Assembly: GCF_022761125.1 (NCBI RefSeq)
Contig: NZ_JAKWJR010000001.1
Span: 558,001-622,000 of the forward strand
Direction: 5' to 3'
DNA from: Nocardioides sp. SR21
GTDB lineage: Bacteria > Actinomycetota > Actinomycetes > Propionibacteriales > Nocardioidaceae
Length of the DNA stretch: 64,000 bases
The notes below the pieces were generated by a model. The model had not been told where the DNA came from. It was given only the letters and a program-made list of their open reading frames with translations, and ran no database searches. Both the position numbers and the translations under genes were made by a program. The number at the start of each line of letters is the position of its first letter. Positions within the stretch are counted from its first letter, which is position 1. Below are positions 10,326 to 17,141 of the stretch, piece by piece.

Positions 10326-10342
10326 GGTTAGTAATTTAACCA
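10325..10342 (-). promoter_or_regulatory. operator-like palindrome with -10 box at tauC start
   Basis: The palindrome tggtta-N6-taacca includes the first base of the tauC start codon. On the minus strand it contains TAAATT (10333-10338), a TANNNT -10 box, 7 bases before the ATG. A repressor bound here would cover both the promoter and the start codon. Which regulator binds is unknown. Confidence 0.45.
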
Positions 10343-10374
10343 GACTGAGTTACTCCACTATTGCGGAGGGTCCA

Positions 10375-11244
10375 TCATGCGGCGCGGCGACGCTCCCAGC
10401 GACCGACGCCGATCATCACCAGCAGCGCCACGAGTGCGCCGGCGACGGCGTCGATGACGTAGTGCTCGGCGAAGTAGGTGAGGGCCAACGACATGGCGAG
10501 TGGGTAGAGCAGCAGCAGCCAGCGCCACGGGGAGCGGAGCCGGGTGATGAACCAGAACGCGACGAGGAACGCGATGCCCGCGTGCAGTGACGGCATCGCC
10601 GCGACCTTGTTGCCCATCCCGAACATCAGCATCGTCTGGCGGTGGAGGTCGATGTCCTCCCAGCCGCGCCGGGTGATCCGGGCGACCGGGTCGAGGTAGC
10701 CGTCGCGGGCAGCCATCCAGGGCGGCGCCATCGGGTAGACGATGTAGATCGCGAGGCCGCAGAACAGCAGCGTGATGTAGCGCCGCAGCCAGCGCGCCCA
10801 CTCGAGCTTGTCGCGCAGCCACAGGACGCCGGCGAGCGTCAGCGCCACCAGGAAGTGCGAGGCGTAGACGGTCGTCATCAGCGCGTCCCACCACCGTGGC
10901 GGCAGGTCGCGCGTGCACGGGTCGCCGCACCAGGCCTCCTGCAGCCGCACCGTCGGCGTCGTACCGCCGAAGAACCACTCGTCGACGCGGATCGGCATCG
11001 AGTAGTGCGGCGCGATCCCGATCTCGTCCGCGAGCCCGCGCACCAGCCAGTAGACGACCAGCAGCAGCAGCGGCTTCCACCAGTCCTTCCAGAACTCCCA
11101 CGGGTCCTGGAGGCCGTTCCACGCCAGGGTCGCGACCCAGATCCAGAGGATCACGCCGGCCGGGTCGTTGGGGATCCCGATGAACCAGCTCCACGCCAGC
11201 AGGGCCACGGCGTACGCCGCCATGGCTCGGGTGCGGCGGCTCAC
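10375..11244 (-). CDS. PAP2-superfamily membrane phosphatase
   Basis: This 289-residue protein has about six membrane helices and the lipid-phosphatase signature: KVAAMPSLHAG (near 214-224) supplies the PSLH motif, and HYVIDAVAG (near 260) supplies the catalytic His and Asp. Related proteins with this size and Trp-rich first half belong to the PAP2_3 (inositol-phosphoceramide synthase-like) group. The substrate is probably a lipid phosphate. The GTG start at 11244 overlaps the stop of the upstream glycosyltransferase gene by 4 bases (GTGA), which indicates translational coupling and a joint role in envelope lipid or glycan metabolism. Confidence 0.85.
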   Translation of the reverse strand: MSRRTRAMAAYAVALLAWSWFIGIPNDPAGVILWIWVATLAWNGLQDPWEFWKDWWKPLLLLVVYWLVRGLADEIGIAPHYSMPIRVDEWFFGGTTPTVRLQEAWCGDPCTRDLPPRWWDALMTTVYASHFLVALTLAGVLWLRDKLEWARWLRRYITLLFCGLAIYIVYPMAPPWMAARDGYLDPVARITRRGWEDIDLHRQTMLMFGMGNKVAAMPSLHAGIAFLVAFWFITRLRSPWRWLLLLYPLAMSLALTYFAEHYVIDAVAGALVALLVMIGVGRWERRRAA

Positions 11245-12614
11245 CGCTCGTCGCTCCGGTAGATCGTCCACTCGCCGGCGGTGGCCGCCGCCGAGTAGTG
11301 CTCGTCCATGACCCGGTCGGCCGCGGCAGCGTCCACGCCCCAGGTGCCGAGCGACCTCCCGGCGACGACCAGCCAGGTCGGCCGGTCGGAGGAGGAGAGC
11401 AACGAGGTGAGGCGATTCAGCTCGGGGTCGTGCACACGCACCGGCAGGCTCCAGAGGTCGGGGTAGGGGGAGGACAGACCGGTCGCGCGCAGGATGTTCG
11501 CGCCGCCGAACGCGACCATGCCGGTGTCGCCCGGCTCCACGTGCGCATCCAGCCACGCGATCGCGGGCTCCTCGGGGCGGTCGATCGGCTGGACCAGGAC
11601 CCAGCACAGCGCGGCTGCCGTCGAGGCCGCGCAGACGGCGTACGCCGCTCGCAGCAGACGGTCGGTGCCGGGCGCGGCCGCGGTGAGCAGCACCAGGCCG
11701 GGCACCAGGCCCATCAGGTAGTGCAGCCAGTAGCTGCCGCCCGCGAGGACGACCAGCGTCTCCCACGCGAGGACGGCCAGCGCCGGCCAGAGCAGGGACG
11801 AGCCGCGGAGCCGGCGGGCGAGCGCGACGACCAGCAGCGGCGCCCCGGACGCGAGCAGAGCGACCAGCAGCCCGCCGAGTCGCGCGGTGGTCGATCCGGT
11901 CGCCGACGCCGCGATCACCGACGCGGCGTCGCTCCGGAACACCACCACGGCGTCCCAGAGGTCGATCGGACCGGTGCCGCGCCACGCCGCGAGCAGCACG
12001 GCGACCGCGAACGTGGCGAGCGCCGCGCCGGCGACGACGCCGAGCGCGCCCCACCGCCGGCGCATCAGCAGCAGCACGGCGGCCAGCACGAAGACGTCGA
12101 GCAGGCTCTGCTTGACCAGCGCCCCGCACGCGCCGAGAACGCCGGCGAGCAGCGCCCAGCGCAGCCAGTCGTCGGAGCGCGCGGCCATCAGCACCGCGGC
12201 GCTGCCGCCGACGAGGAACGGCAGCCCGAGCAGCTCGCCGTTGACGACCGTCCCGCCGAAGAGGGGGGTCGCGACCAGCACGGCCGCGGTCAGCGCGGGC
12301 AGCACCGGCGACACCGACGCCGCGCGGCCCACGGCGCCGGCGAGCAGCACGGTCGTGACGACCGCGACGACACCGATCATCCGGAGCGACCACGGCGTAC
12401 CGCCGAGCACGTCCGCCAGGGAGAACAGGGCGATCAGCAGCGGCGGACGGTCGACGAAGTAGTCGCCGTACAGCGACGACCCGTTCGACCACTGGCTGCC
12501 CAGCATCAGCAGCCCGCCCTCGTCGGGGCTCAACGACCGTCCGGCGAAGGGCAGCCAGACGGCACCGGCCAGTACCGCGAGGGCGGTGACCCGCTCCCAG
12601 GGTGACCGCAGCAC
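11241..12614 (-). CDS. GT-C type glycosyltransferase, membrane (GT39/mannosyltransferase-like)
   Basis: This 457-residue protein is built of about ten hydrophobic helices. It has a conserved acidic pair at residues 31-32 (LSPDEGG) in the first extracytoplasmic loop, the usual catalytic position of GT-C enzymes that use polyprenyl-phosphate sugars. A second loop has YGDYFVDRPPLL, also typical of this class. The last 110 residues form a soluble extracytoplasmic domain. The acceptor is unknown. The GTG start lies 6 bases after TAGGGT (leaderless). The downstream PAP2 gene overlaps by 4 bases. Confidence 0.75.
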   Translation of the reverse strand: MLRSPWERVTALAVLAGAVWLPFAGRSLSPDEGGLLMLGSQWSNGSSLYGDYFVDRPPLLIALFSLADVLGGTPWSLRMIGVVAVVTTVLLAGAVGRAASVSPVLPALTAAVLVATPLFGGTVVNGELLGLPFLVGGSAAVLMAARSDDWLRWALLAGVLGACGALVKQSLLDVFVLAAVLLLMRRRWGALGVVAGAALATFAVAVLLAAWRGTGPIDLWDAVVVFRSDAASVIAASATGSTTARLGGLLVALLASGAPLLVVALARRLRGSSLLWPALAVLAWETLVVLAGGSYWLHYLMGLVPGLVLLTAAAPGTDRLLRAAYAVCAASTAAALCWVLVQPIDRPEEPAIAWLDAHVEPGDTGMVAFGGANILRATGLSSPYPDLWSLPVRVHDPELNRLTSLLSSSDRPTWLVVAGRSLGTWGVDAAAADRVMDEHYSAAATAGEWTIYRSDER

Positions 12615-12620
12615 GCGGTG

Positions 12621-12626
12621 ACCCTA
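12621..12626 (-). promoter_or_regulatory. -10 box TAGGGT, leaderless start of glycosyltransferase gene
   Basis: TAGGGT ends 6 bases before the GTG start at 12614 and lies only 7 bases beyond the fadD stop codon. It suggests that the glycosyltransferase-PAP2 pair has its own promoter. Confidence 0.4.
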
Positions 12627-12632
12627 TCGGGA

Positions 12633-14468
12633 CTATCCGTACAGGCGGTCCACCACGTCGGCGTACTTCGAGTTCACGACGCGGCGCTTGAGCTTGAGCG
12701 TCGGCGTCAGCTCGTCGGACTCCGCGGTCCACTCGACCGGCAGCAGCTCGAACGCCTTGACCTGCTCGGGCCGTGACAGTCGCTCGTTGGCCGAGTCGAC
12801 GGCCTGCTGGACCGCCGCGAGGATCTCCGGCTTGCGAGCCAGGTCGGCGAGGTCGGTGAACTCGATGCCCATCTGCTGGGCGGCGAGCGGCGCGATCTCG
12901 CCGTCGAGGGTGAGCACGGCGACGACGTACGGCCGGCTGTCGCCGATCGCCATCGCGTGGCCGATGAGCGGCGACTCCTTGAGGTAGTTCTCGATGTTGG
13001 ACGGCGCGATGTTCTTGCCGGCCGAGGTGATGATCAGCTCCTTCTTGCGGTCGACGACCGCGAAGAAGCCGTCGTCGTCGAGGGTGCCGATGTCGCCGGT
13101 GTGCACCCAGCCGTCGTCGTCGACGAGGAGCCGGGTGGCGTCCTCCTGGCGGTGGTAGCCGGGGGTGTTCACCGGGCCGCGCACCAGGATCTCGCCGTCC
13201 TCGCCGAGCTTGACCTCCATGCCGGGGTTGGCCTGGCCGACCGTGCCGAGCTTGAACGCCGCCGGCCCGTTGGCGGTGACCGCGCCACACGTCTCGGTCA
13301 TGCCGTAGACGTCGTACACCTTGAGGCCGAGCCCGGCCATGAACTTCGCGACGTCGAGTGGCATCGGCGCTGCGGCGGAGCCGGCCCAGGTGACCTGGTC
13401 GAGCCCGAGCAGCAGCTTGAGGAACCCGAGGATCGCGGCGTCGGCGGCCTGGTAGGCCTCCTCGATCTCCGGCGTCATCGTGCCGCCGACCTCCTGCGCC
13501 TCGACCCAGGCCAGGCCGGCCGCCATCGAGTCCTCGACCAGCTTGCGGTTGGCGGGGTCGGGGTCGGCCGCGAGCTTCGCGGAGATGCCGGTCTTGATCT
13601 TCTCCCACACGCGCGGGACGCCGAAGAAGGCCGTCGGGTGCACCTCGCCGAGCGCGCCGAGCAGCTGTGCCGGGTCGCCGATCGCGTACATGTGGCTGCC
13701 GGTGATCTGCGGGCCGTAGAGGCCGAGCACCCGCTCGGCGATGTGCGCGAGCGGCAGGTAGCTCACCGACCGCTGCGGGTCCATCAGCCCGGCCTTCTCC
13801 TGCGTGGAGATGGCCTCGTAGAGCACGTTGTGATGGGTGAGCACGACGCCCTTCGGGTTCCCCGTCGTGCCCGACGTGTACAGGATCGTGGCCGGGTCGT
13901 CGGGGGAGAGCTCGGCGGCGCGCGCCTCGACGACGCCCGGGTTCGCCTCGCGGTACGCCGCGCCCGCGGCGAGCAGGCCGGCCCAGTCCTCGTCGATCAT
14001 CACGACCTTCTTCACGCTGTCGATCTCCTCCAGCGCGCGGGCCCAGCGGGCCCGGTGGTCGTCGGTCTCGAGGATCACCACGGCCGGCCGGGCGTGGCCG
14101 GCGACGAACGCGACCTGCTCGGGCGACAGCGTGTTGTAGATCGACATCGGGGTGGCCGCGGCGTGCACCGCGCCGATGTCGGCGAGGTAGTGCTCGATCC
14201 GGTTGGTCGCCATGATCGCGACCGTGTCGCCCTTGGCGACGCCGAGCTCGATCAGCGCGGCCGCCAGGTCGAGCGCCTGCTCGTGGGTCTCGCGCCAGCT
14301 GAGCGTGCGCCAGGACTCGCCGTCGGGTACCTGCAGCTTGTCGGAGTACGCCGGTTCATCGGCGTACCGCGCCACGGTGTCGGTCAGGGCGTCGACGAGG
14401 GTGCGTCCCTCGACGACCGCCTGGATGCGGGCACGTTCGGCTGCGATGTGGGCCTCGACCTGTGTCAT
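12633..14468 (-). CDS. long-chain fatty-acid-CoA ligase (AMP-forming, FadD15-like)
   Basis: This 611-residue enzyme would activate fatty acids with ATP and CoA. It carries the AMP-binding motif YTSGTTGNPKG (197-207), the A5 motif YGMTETCG (about 388-395), the A7 motif DGWVHTGD (about 452-459) with DRKKELIITSAGKN after it, and a C-terminal LTPTLKLKRR that holds the usual A10 lysine. The internal insertion around an EKIKTGISAKL segment and the overall length fit the long-chain FadD15/FAA group of actinobacteria. It is separate from, but next to, an acyl-CoA dehydrogenase operon, in keeping with fatty-acid degradation. The start ATG has GTGACCC just before it and no strong ribosome binding site. 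Confidence 0.9.
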   Translation of the reverse strand: MTQVEAHIAAERARIQAVVEGRTLVDALTDTVARYADEPAYSDKLQVPDGESWRTLSWRETHEQALDLAAALIELGVAKGDTVAIMATNRIEHYLADIGAVHAAATPMSIYNTLSPEQVAFVAGHARPAVVILETDDHRARWARALEEIDSVKKVVMIDEDWAGLLAAGAAYREANPGVVEARAAELSPDDPATILYTSGTTGNPKGVVLTHHNVLYEAISTQEKAGLMDPQRSVSYLPLAHIAERVLGLYGPQITGSHMYAIGDPAQLLGALGEVHPTAFFGVPRVWEKIKTGISAKLAADPDPANRKLVEDSMAAGLAWVEAQEVGGTMTPEIEEAYQAADAAILGFLKLLLGLDQVTWAGSAAAPMPLDVAKFMAGLGLKVYDVYGMTETCGAVTANGPAAFKLGTVGQANPGMEVKLGEDGEILVRGPVNTPGYHRQEDATRLLVDDDGWVHTGDIGTLDDDGFFAVVDRKKELIITSAGKNIAPSNIENYLKESPLIGHAMAIGDSRPYVVAVLTLDGEIAPLAAQQMGIEFTDLADLARKPEILAAVQQAVDSANERLSRPEQVKAFELLPVEWTAESDELTPTLKLKRRVVNSKYADVVDRLYG

Positions 14469-14540
14469 GGGTCACAGCCTCGCCGATCCCGGCGCTCAGT
14501 GCCAGCGTAACTTCGCAGTTCGGACCGTCGTTCGCCGAGC

Positions 14541-14720
14541 ATGATCTGGGTCTACCTGCTGGGCTTCATGTTCCTCTGCTTGGCTGCCGTCGAGTGGACG
14601 TCCCGCCCGCGCAGGCAGGCGAAGGACGACTCCGCTCCCGAGGCGGAACAGCAGCGGATCCCCCAGCCGCGCAAGCCGGCTGGGGACCGCTCCGTGCGCT
14701 ACACCCGCAGACTGCCCTAG
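14541..14720 (+). CDS. small putative membrane protein, 59 residues
   Basis: A 60-codon frame begins at an ATG and has strongly G/C-biased third positions like its neighbours. The predicted peptide starts MIWVYLLGFMFLCLAAVEW, a single membrane helix, followed by a polar tail rich in Arg, Pro, Glu and Gln that ends in YTRRLP. It diverges from fadD and its TAG overlaps the TAG of the convergent acyl-CoA dehydrogenase gene (shared CTAG). No good ribosome binding site is visible, and a terminator-like hairpin lies inside its second half, so it could also be a non-coding spacer. I do not recognise a family. Confidence 0.45.
   Translation: MIWVYLLGFMFLCLAAVEWTSRPRRQAKDDSAPEAEQQRIPQPRKPAGDRSVRYTRRLP
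14661..14685 (-). terminator. hairpin downstream of acyl-CoA dehydrogenase gene
   Basis: Arms ccccagcc and ggctgggg form a perfect 8-bp stem with a 9-base loop, 32 bases past the acyl-CoA dehydrogenase stop. It has no T tract. It overlaps the small ORF on the other strand. Confidence 0.4.
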
Positions 14721-15880
14721 ACGCCGAGGCTGCGACCGATGATCTCCTTCTGGATCTCGGTCGTGCCGCCGTAGATCGTCTGGATCCGCCCGTCCATGAA
14801 CGCCTTCGCGATCGGGTACTCCAGCATGTAGCCGTACCCGCCGTGGAGCTGGACGCCCGCGTCGGTGACCTGCTTCTGCAGCTCGGTCGTCCACCACTTC
14901 GCCATCGCGGCGAGCGAGGGGTCGACCTCGCCGGCGTTGAGCTTGAGGATGCAGTCGTTGATGAAGACCCGCGCGACGTGGGCGTGCGTGGCCATCTCCG
15001 CGAGCACGAACCGGTTGTGCTGGAAGGCGCCGATCGGCTTGCCGAACGCGGTGCGCTCCTTGGCGTAGGCGAGCGACAGGTCGAGGACCTGCTCGATGGC
15101 GGCGACCGCCATCGCGGCGATCGAGATGCGCTCCTGGCCGAGGTTCATCATCAGCGAGATGAAGCCGGAGCCCTCCTCGCCGAGCAGGTTCTCCTTGGGC
15201 ACCTCGACGTTGTCGAAGAACAGCTCGGCGGTGTCCTGGGCCTTCATGCCGACCTTCTCGAGGTTGCGGCCGCGCTCGAAGCCCTTCATGCCGCGCTCGA
15301 CGACGAGCAGGCTGATGCCCTTGTGCCCCGCGTCGGGGTCGGTGCGGCAGACCACGATCACCAGGTCGGACATGATGCCGTTGCTGATGAACGTCTTGGA
15401 GCCGTTGAGCACGTAGTGGTCGCCCTTGTCGACGGCCGACGTACGGATGCCCTGGAGGTCGCTGCCGGCGCCCGGCTCGGTCATCGCGATCGCGGAGATC
15501 AGCTCACCGGTCACGAGTCCCGGGAGCCAGCGCTGCTTCTGCTCCGGCGTCGCGAGCTGGGAGATGTAGGGGACGATGATGTCGCTGTGCACGGGGAAGC
15601 CCGGGCCGCTCGCGCCGATGCGCGCCAGCTCCTCGGCCACGATCGTGTTGTAGCGGAAGTCGCTGACCCCGGCGCCGCCGTACTCCTCCTCGACGTCGAA
15701 GCACAGCAGGCCCGCCTCGCCGGCCTTGAGCCAGACCTCGCGGCTGACCTGGCCGTCCTTCTCCCACTGGTCGTGGTGCGGGACGACCTCCTTCTCCATG
15801 AAGGCCCGCACGCTGGTGCGGAAGTCCTCGTGCTCCTGCTCGTAGATGCTGGGACGCTTGGTGGCATTCTCGGGAGGCAT
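14717..15880 (-). CDS. acyl-CoA dehydrogenase
   Basis: This 387-residue FAD enzyme would oxidise an acyl-CoA to the 2-enoyl-CoA. It has AMTEPGAGSDLQGI in the middle domain, FGKPIGAFQ, LHGGYGYMLEYP and YGGTTEIQKEIIGRSLG at the end. The catalytic glutamate found in medium- and short-chain enzymes in the last motif is here Gly371. A glutamate occurs instead at residue 250 in LGQERISIA, the position used by isovaleryl-CoA and long-chain dehydrogenases. The ATG overlaps the stop of the upstream oxidoreductase gene (TGATG), so the two are translationally coupled. The acyl chain cannot be deduced, though the residue pattern favours a branched or long substrate. Confidence 0.9.
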   Translation of the reverse strand: MPPENATKRPSIYEQEHEDFRTSVRAFMEKEVVPHHDQWEKDGQVSREVWLKAGEAGLLCFDVEEEYGGAGVSDFRYNTIVAEELARIGASGPGFPVHSDIIVPYISQLATPEQKQRWLPGLVTGELISAIAMTEPGAGSDLQGIRTSAVDKGDHYVLNGSKTFISNGIMSDLVIVVCRTDPDAGHKGISLLVVERGMKGFERGRNLEKVGMKAQDTAELFFDNVEVPKENLLGEEGSGFISLMMNLGQERISIAAMAVAAIEQVLDLSLAYAKERTAFGKPIGAFQHNRFVLAEMATHAHVARVFINDCILKLNAGEVDPSLAAMAKWWTTELQKQVTDAGVQLHGGYGYMLEYPIAKAFMDGRIQTIYGGTTEIQKEIIGRSLGV

Positions 15881-16914
15881 CAGGACACCCACTCCTTGAT
15901 CTGAGAGATGGTCGCGGCCGGGTTGTCGGACGCGGGTACGACGGACAGCGTGGTGACGCCGGCCTCCTTGAAGGCGGCCAGGCGCTCCTTGACGTACGAC
16001 TCGGGGCCGACCAGGTTGCCCGCCTCGAGCCACTCGGTCGGAACCTTCGCGGCGGCCTCGTCCTTCTTGCCGTCGAGGTAGAGGTCCTGGATCTCCTTGG
16101 CCTCCGCCTCGTAGCCGTACTGGCAGGCGAGGTCGTTGTAGAAGTTCTTGCCGCGCGCGCCCATGCCGCCGACGTACAGCGCGTACATCGGGCGCACGAA
16201 GTCCAGCAGCGCCTTGGTCTCCGGGCCCTCGCCGATCGCGACCATGCCGCCGGCGCTGATCTCCAGCGGGCCGAGGTCGGCCGAGCGCTTCGCGGCGCCC
16301 TTGGCGAGCGCGTCGCCCCAGACGGACTGCGCCTTCTCCGGGTAGAACAGGTGCGGCAGCCAGCCGTCGGCGACCTCGGCGGTCATCGCGACGTTCTTGT
16401 CGCCGAGCGAGGCGACCCACAGCGGGACGCTGGAGCGCTCCGGGCGGGTGAGGATCTTCAGCGGCTTGCCGAGGCCGAGGCCCTGGTCGGCCGGGAGCGG
16501 CAGCGTGACGATGCCGTCGTGGACCAGCGGCTCGCGGCGCAGGCCCATCCGGATGATCTCGATGACCTCGCGGGTGCGGCCCAGCGGCTTGTCGTACGGC
16601 AGCCCGTGGAAGCCCTCGATCACCTGCGGGCCGGATGCGCCGAGGCCGATGACCGCGCGCCCACCGGACACGTTGTCCAGGCCGGCCGCGGTCTGCAGCA
16701 GCGCGCCGGGCGTGCGCGAGAAGACGTTGAGGATGCCCGCGCCGATCTCGATCGTCTCGGTCTTGGCGGCGAGGTACCCCATCAGCGTGGGGGAGTCGAA
16801 CCCGTAGGCCTCGGCGACCCACACCAGGTCGAGCCCGGCCTTCTCCAGATCGATGATCTGGTCCGCGGCCTGGCGCGGGTTCCCGTCGTACATCAGCGGC
16901 ATCGACAGCTTCAT
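15880..16914 (-). CDS. LLM-class, probably F420-dependent, oxidoreductase
   Basis: This 344-residue protein has the luciferase-like TIM-barrel pattern: an N-terminal MKLSMPLMYDG strand, LVWVAEAYGFDSP near 30, IEIGAGILNVFSRTP near 56, GRAVIGLGASGPQVIEGFHG near 85 and LWVASLGDKNVAMTAEVADGWLPH near 165. Actinobacterial members with these segments use reduced F420, whose core is made by FbiC (2667-5165). The gene is the first of a two-gene operon with an acyl-CoA dehydrogenase, so its substrate may be a fatty, steroid-like or branched acyl compound. Transcription probably starts at the ATG itself, from a -10 box inside a palindrome. Confidence 0.85.
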   Translation of the reverse strand: MKLSMPLMYDGNPRQAADQIIDLEKAGLDLVWVAEAYGFDSPTLMGYLAAKTETIEIGAGILNVFSRTPGALLQTAAGLDNVSGGRAVIGLGASGPQVIEGFHGLPYDKPLGRTREVIEIIRMGLRREPLVHDGIVTLPLPADQGLGLGKPLKILTRPERSSVPLWVASLGDKNVAMTAEVADGWLPHLFYPEKAQSVWGDALAKGAAKRSADLGPLEISAGGMVAIGEGPETKALLDFVRPMYALYVGGMGARGKNFYNDLACQYGYEAEAKEIQDLYLDGKKDEAAAKVPTEWLEAGNLVGPESYVKERLAAFKEAGVTTLSVVPASDNPAATISQIKEWVS

Positions 16915-16915
16915 T

Positions 16916-16934
16916 GTGACAGCATAACTGTCAC
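16916..16934 (-). promoter_or_regulatory. operator-like palindrome with -10 box before oxidoreductase/dehydrogenase operon
   Basis: Perfect 7-bp arms gtgacag and ctgtcac with a 5-base spacer start one base upstream of the ATG. On the minus strand TATGCT (16921-16926) lies inside, 6 bases before the ATG. The form is typical of a TetR-family site on a fatty-acid gene operon, but no regulator gene is adjacent. Confidence 0.5.
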
Positions 16935-17002
16935 GGTCGGGCTCGGGTCAACGGGCAGTGAGGTTCGCCTCGGTGTCGGTGCGGTGCCGGTGCCGGTGTC
17001 GG

Positions 17003-17086
17003 TTCACCATGTTCAGTGGGCGAACCCGCACTTCTCATGGCCTGCACGCCATGAGAAGTGCAGGTTCGCCTGCATCACATGGTGAA
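17003..17086. repeat. long hairpin repeat, copy A
   Basis: Outer arms ttcaccatgt/acatggtgaa (10 bp) enclose 21-bp arms (17021-17041 and 17048-17068) with a single mismatch and a 6-base loop. A related element occurs at 54131-54230, and the loop-proximal 22 bases are nearly the same. The rest of this 227-base spacer (16915-17141) holds the operator above and, at 17108-17137, three imperfect 10-base units of the form gcgacgacca. Confidence 0.7.
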
Positions 17087-17141
17087 GCAGCGACGAACGG
17101 TCACCAGCGACGACCAGCGACGACCGGCGACGACGCCAGCT

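Noticed and set aside
11245..13608. A single 1077-codon frame that includes the PAP2 gene
   Set aside because: Most of it is antisense or out-of-frame to the glycosyltransferase and fadD genes; only the last 289 codons have PAP2 features.
15881..16822. A 701-codon frame that would fuse an upstream region to the acyl-CoA dehydrogenase
   Set aside because: The upstream part is the shifted reading of the F420-type oxidoreductase; the real start is the ATG in TGATG at 15880.
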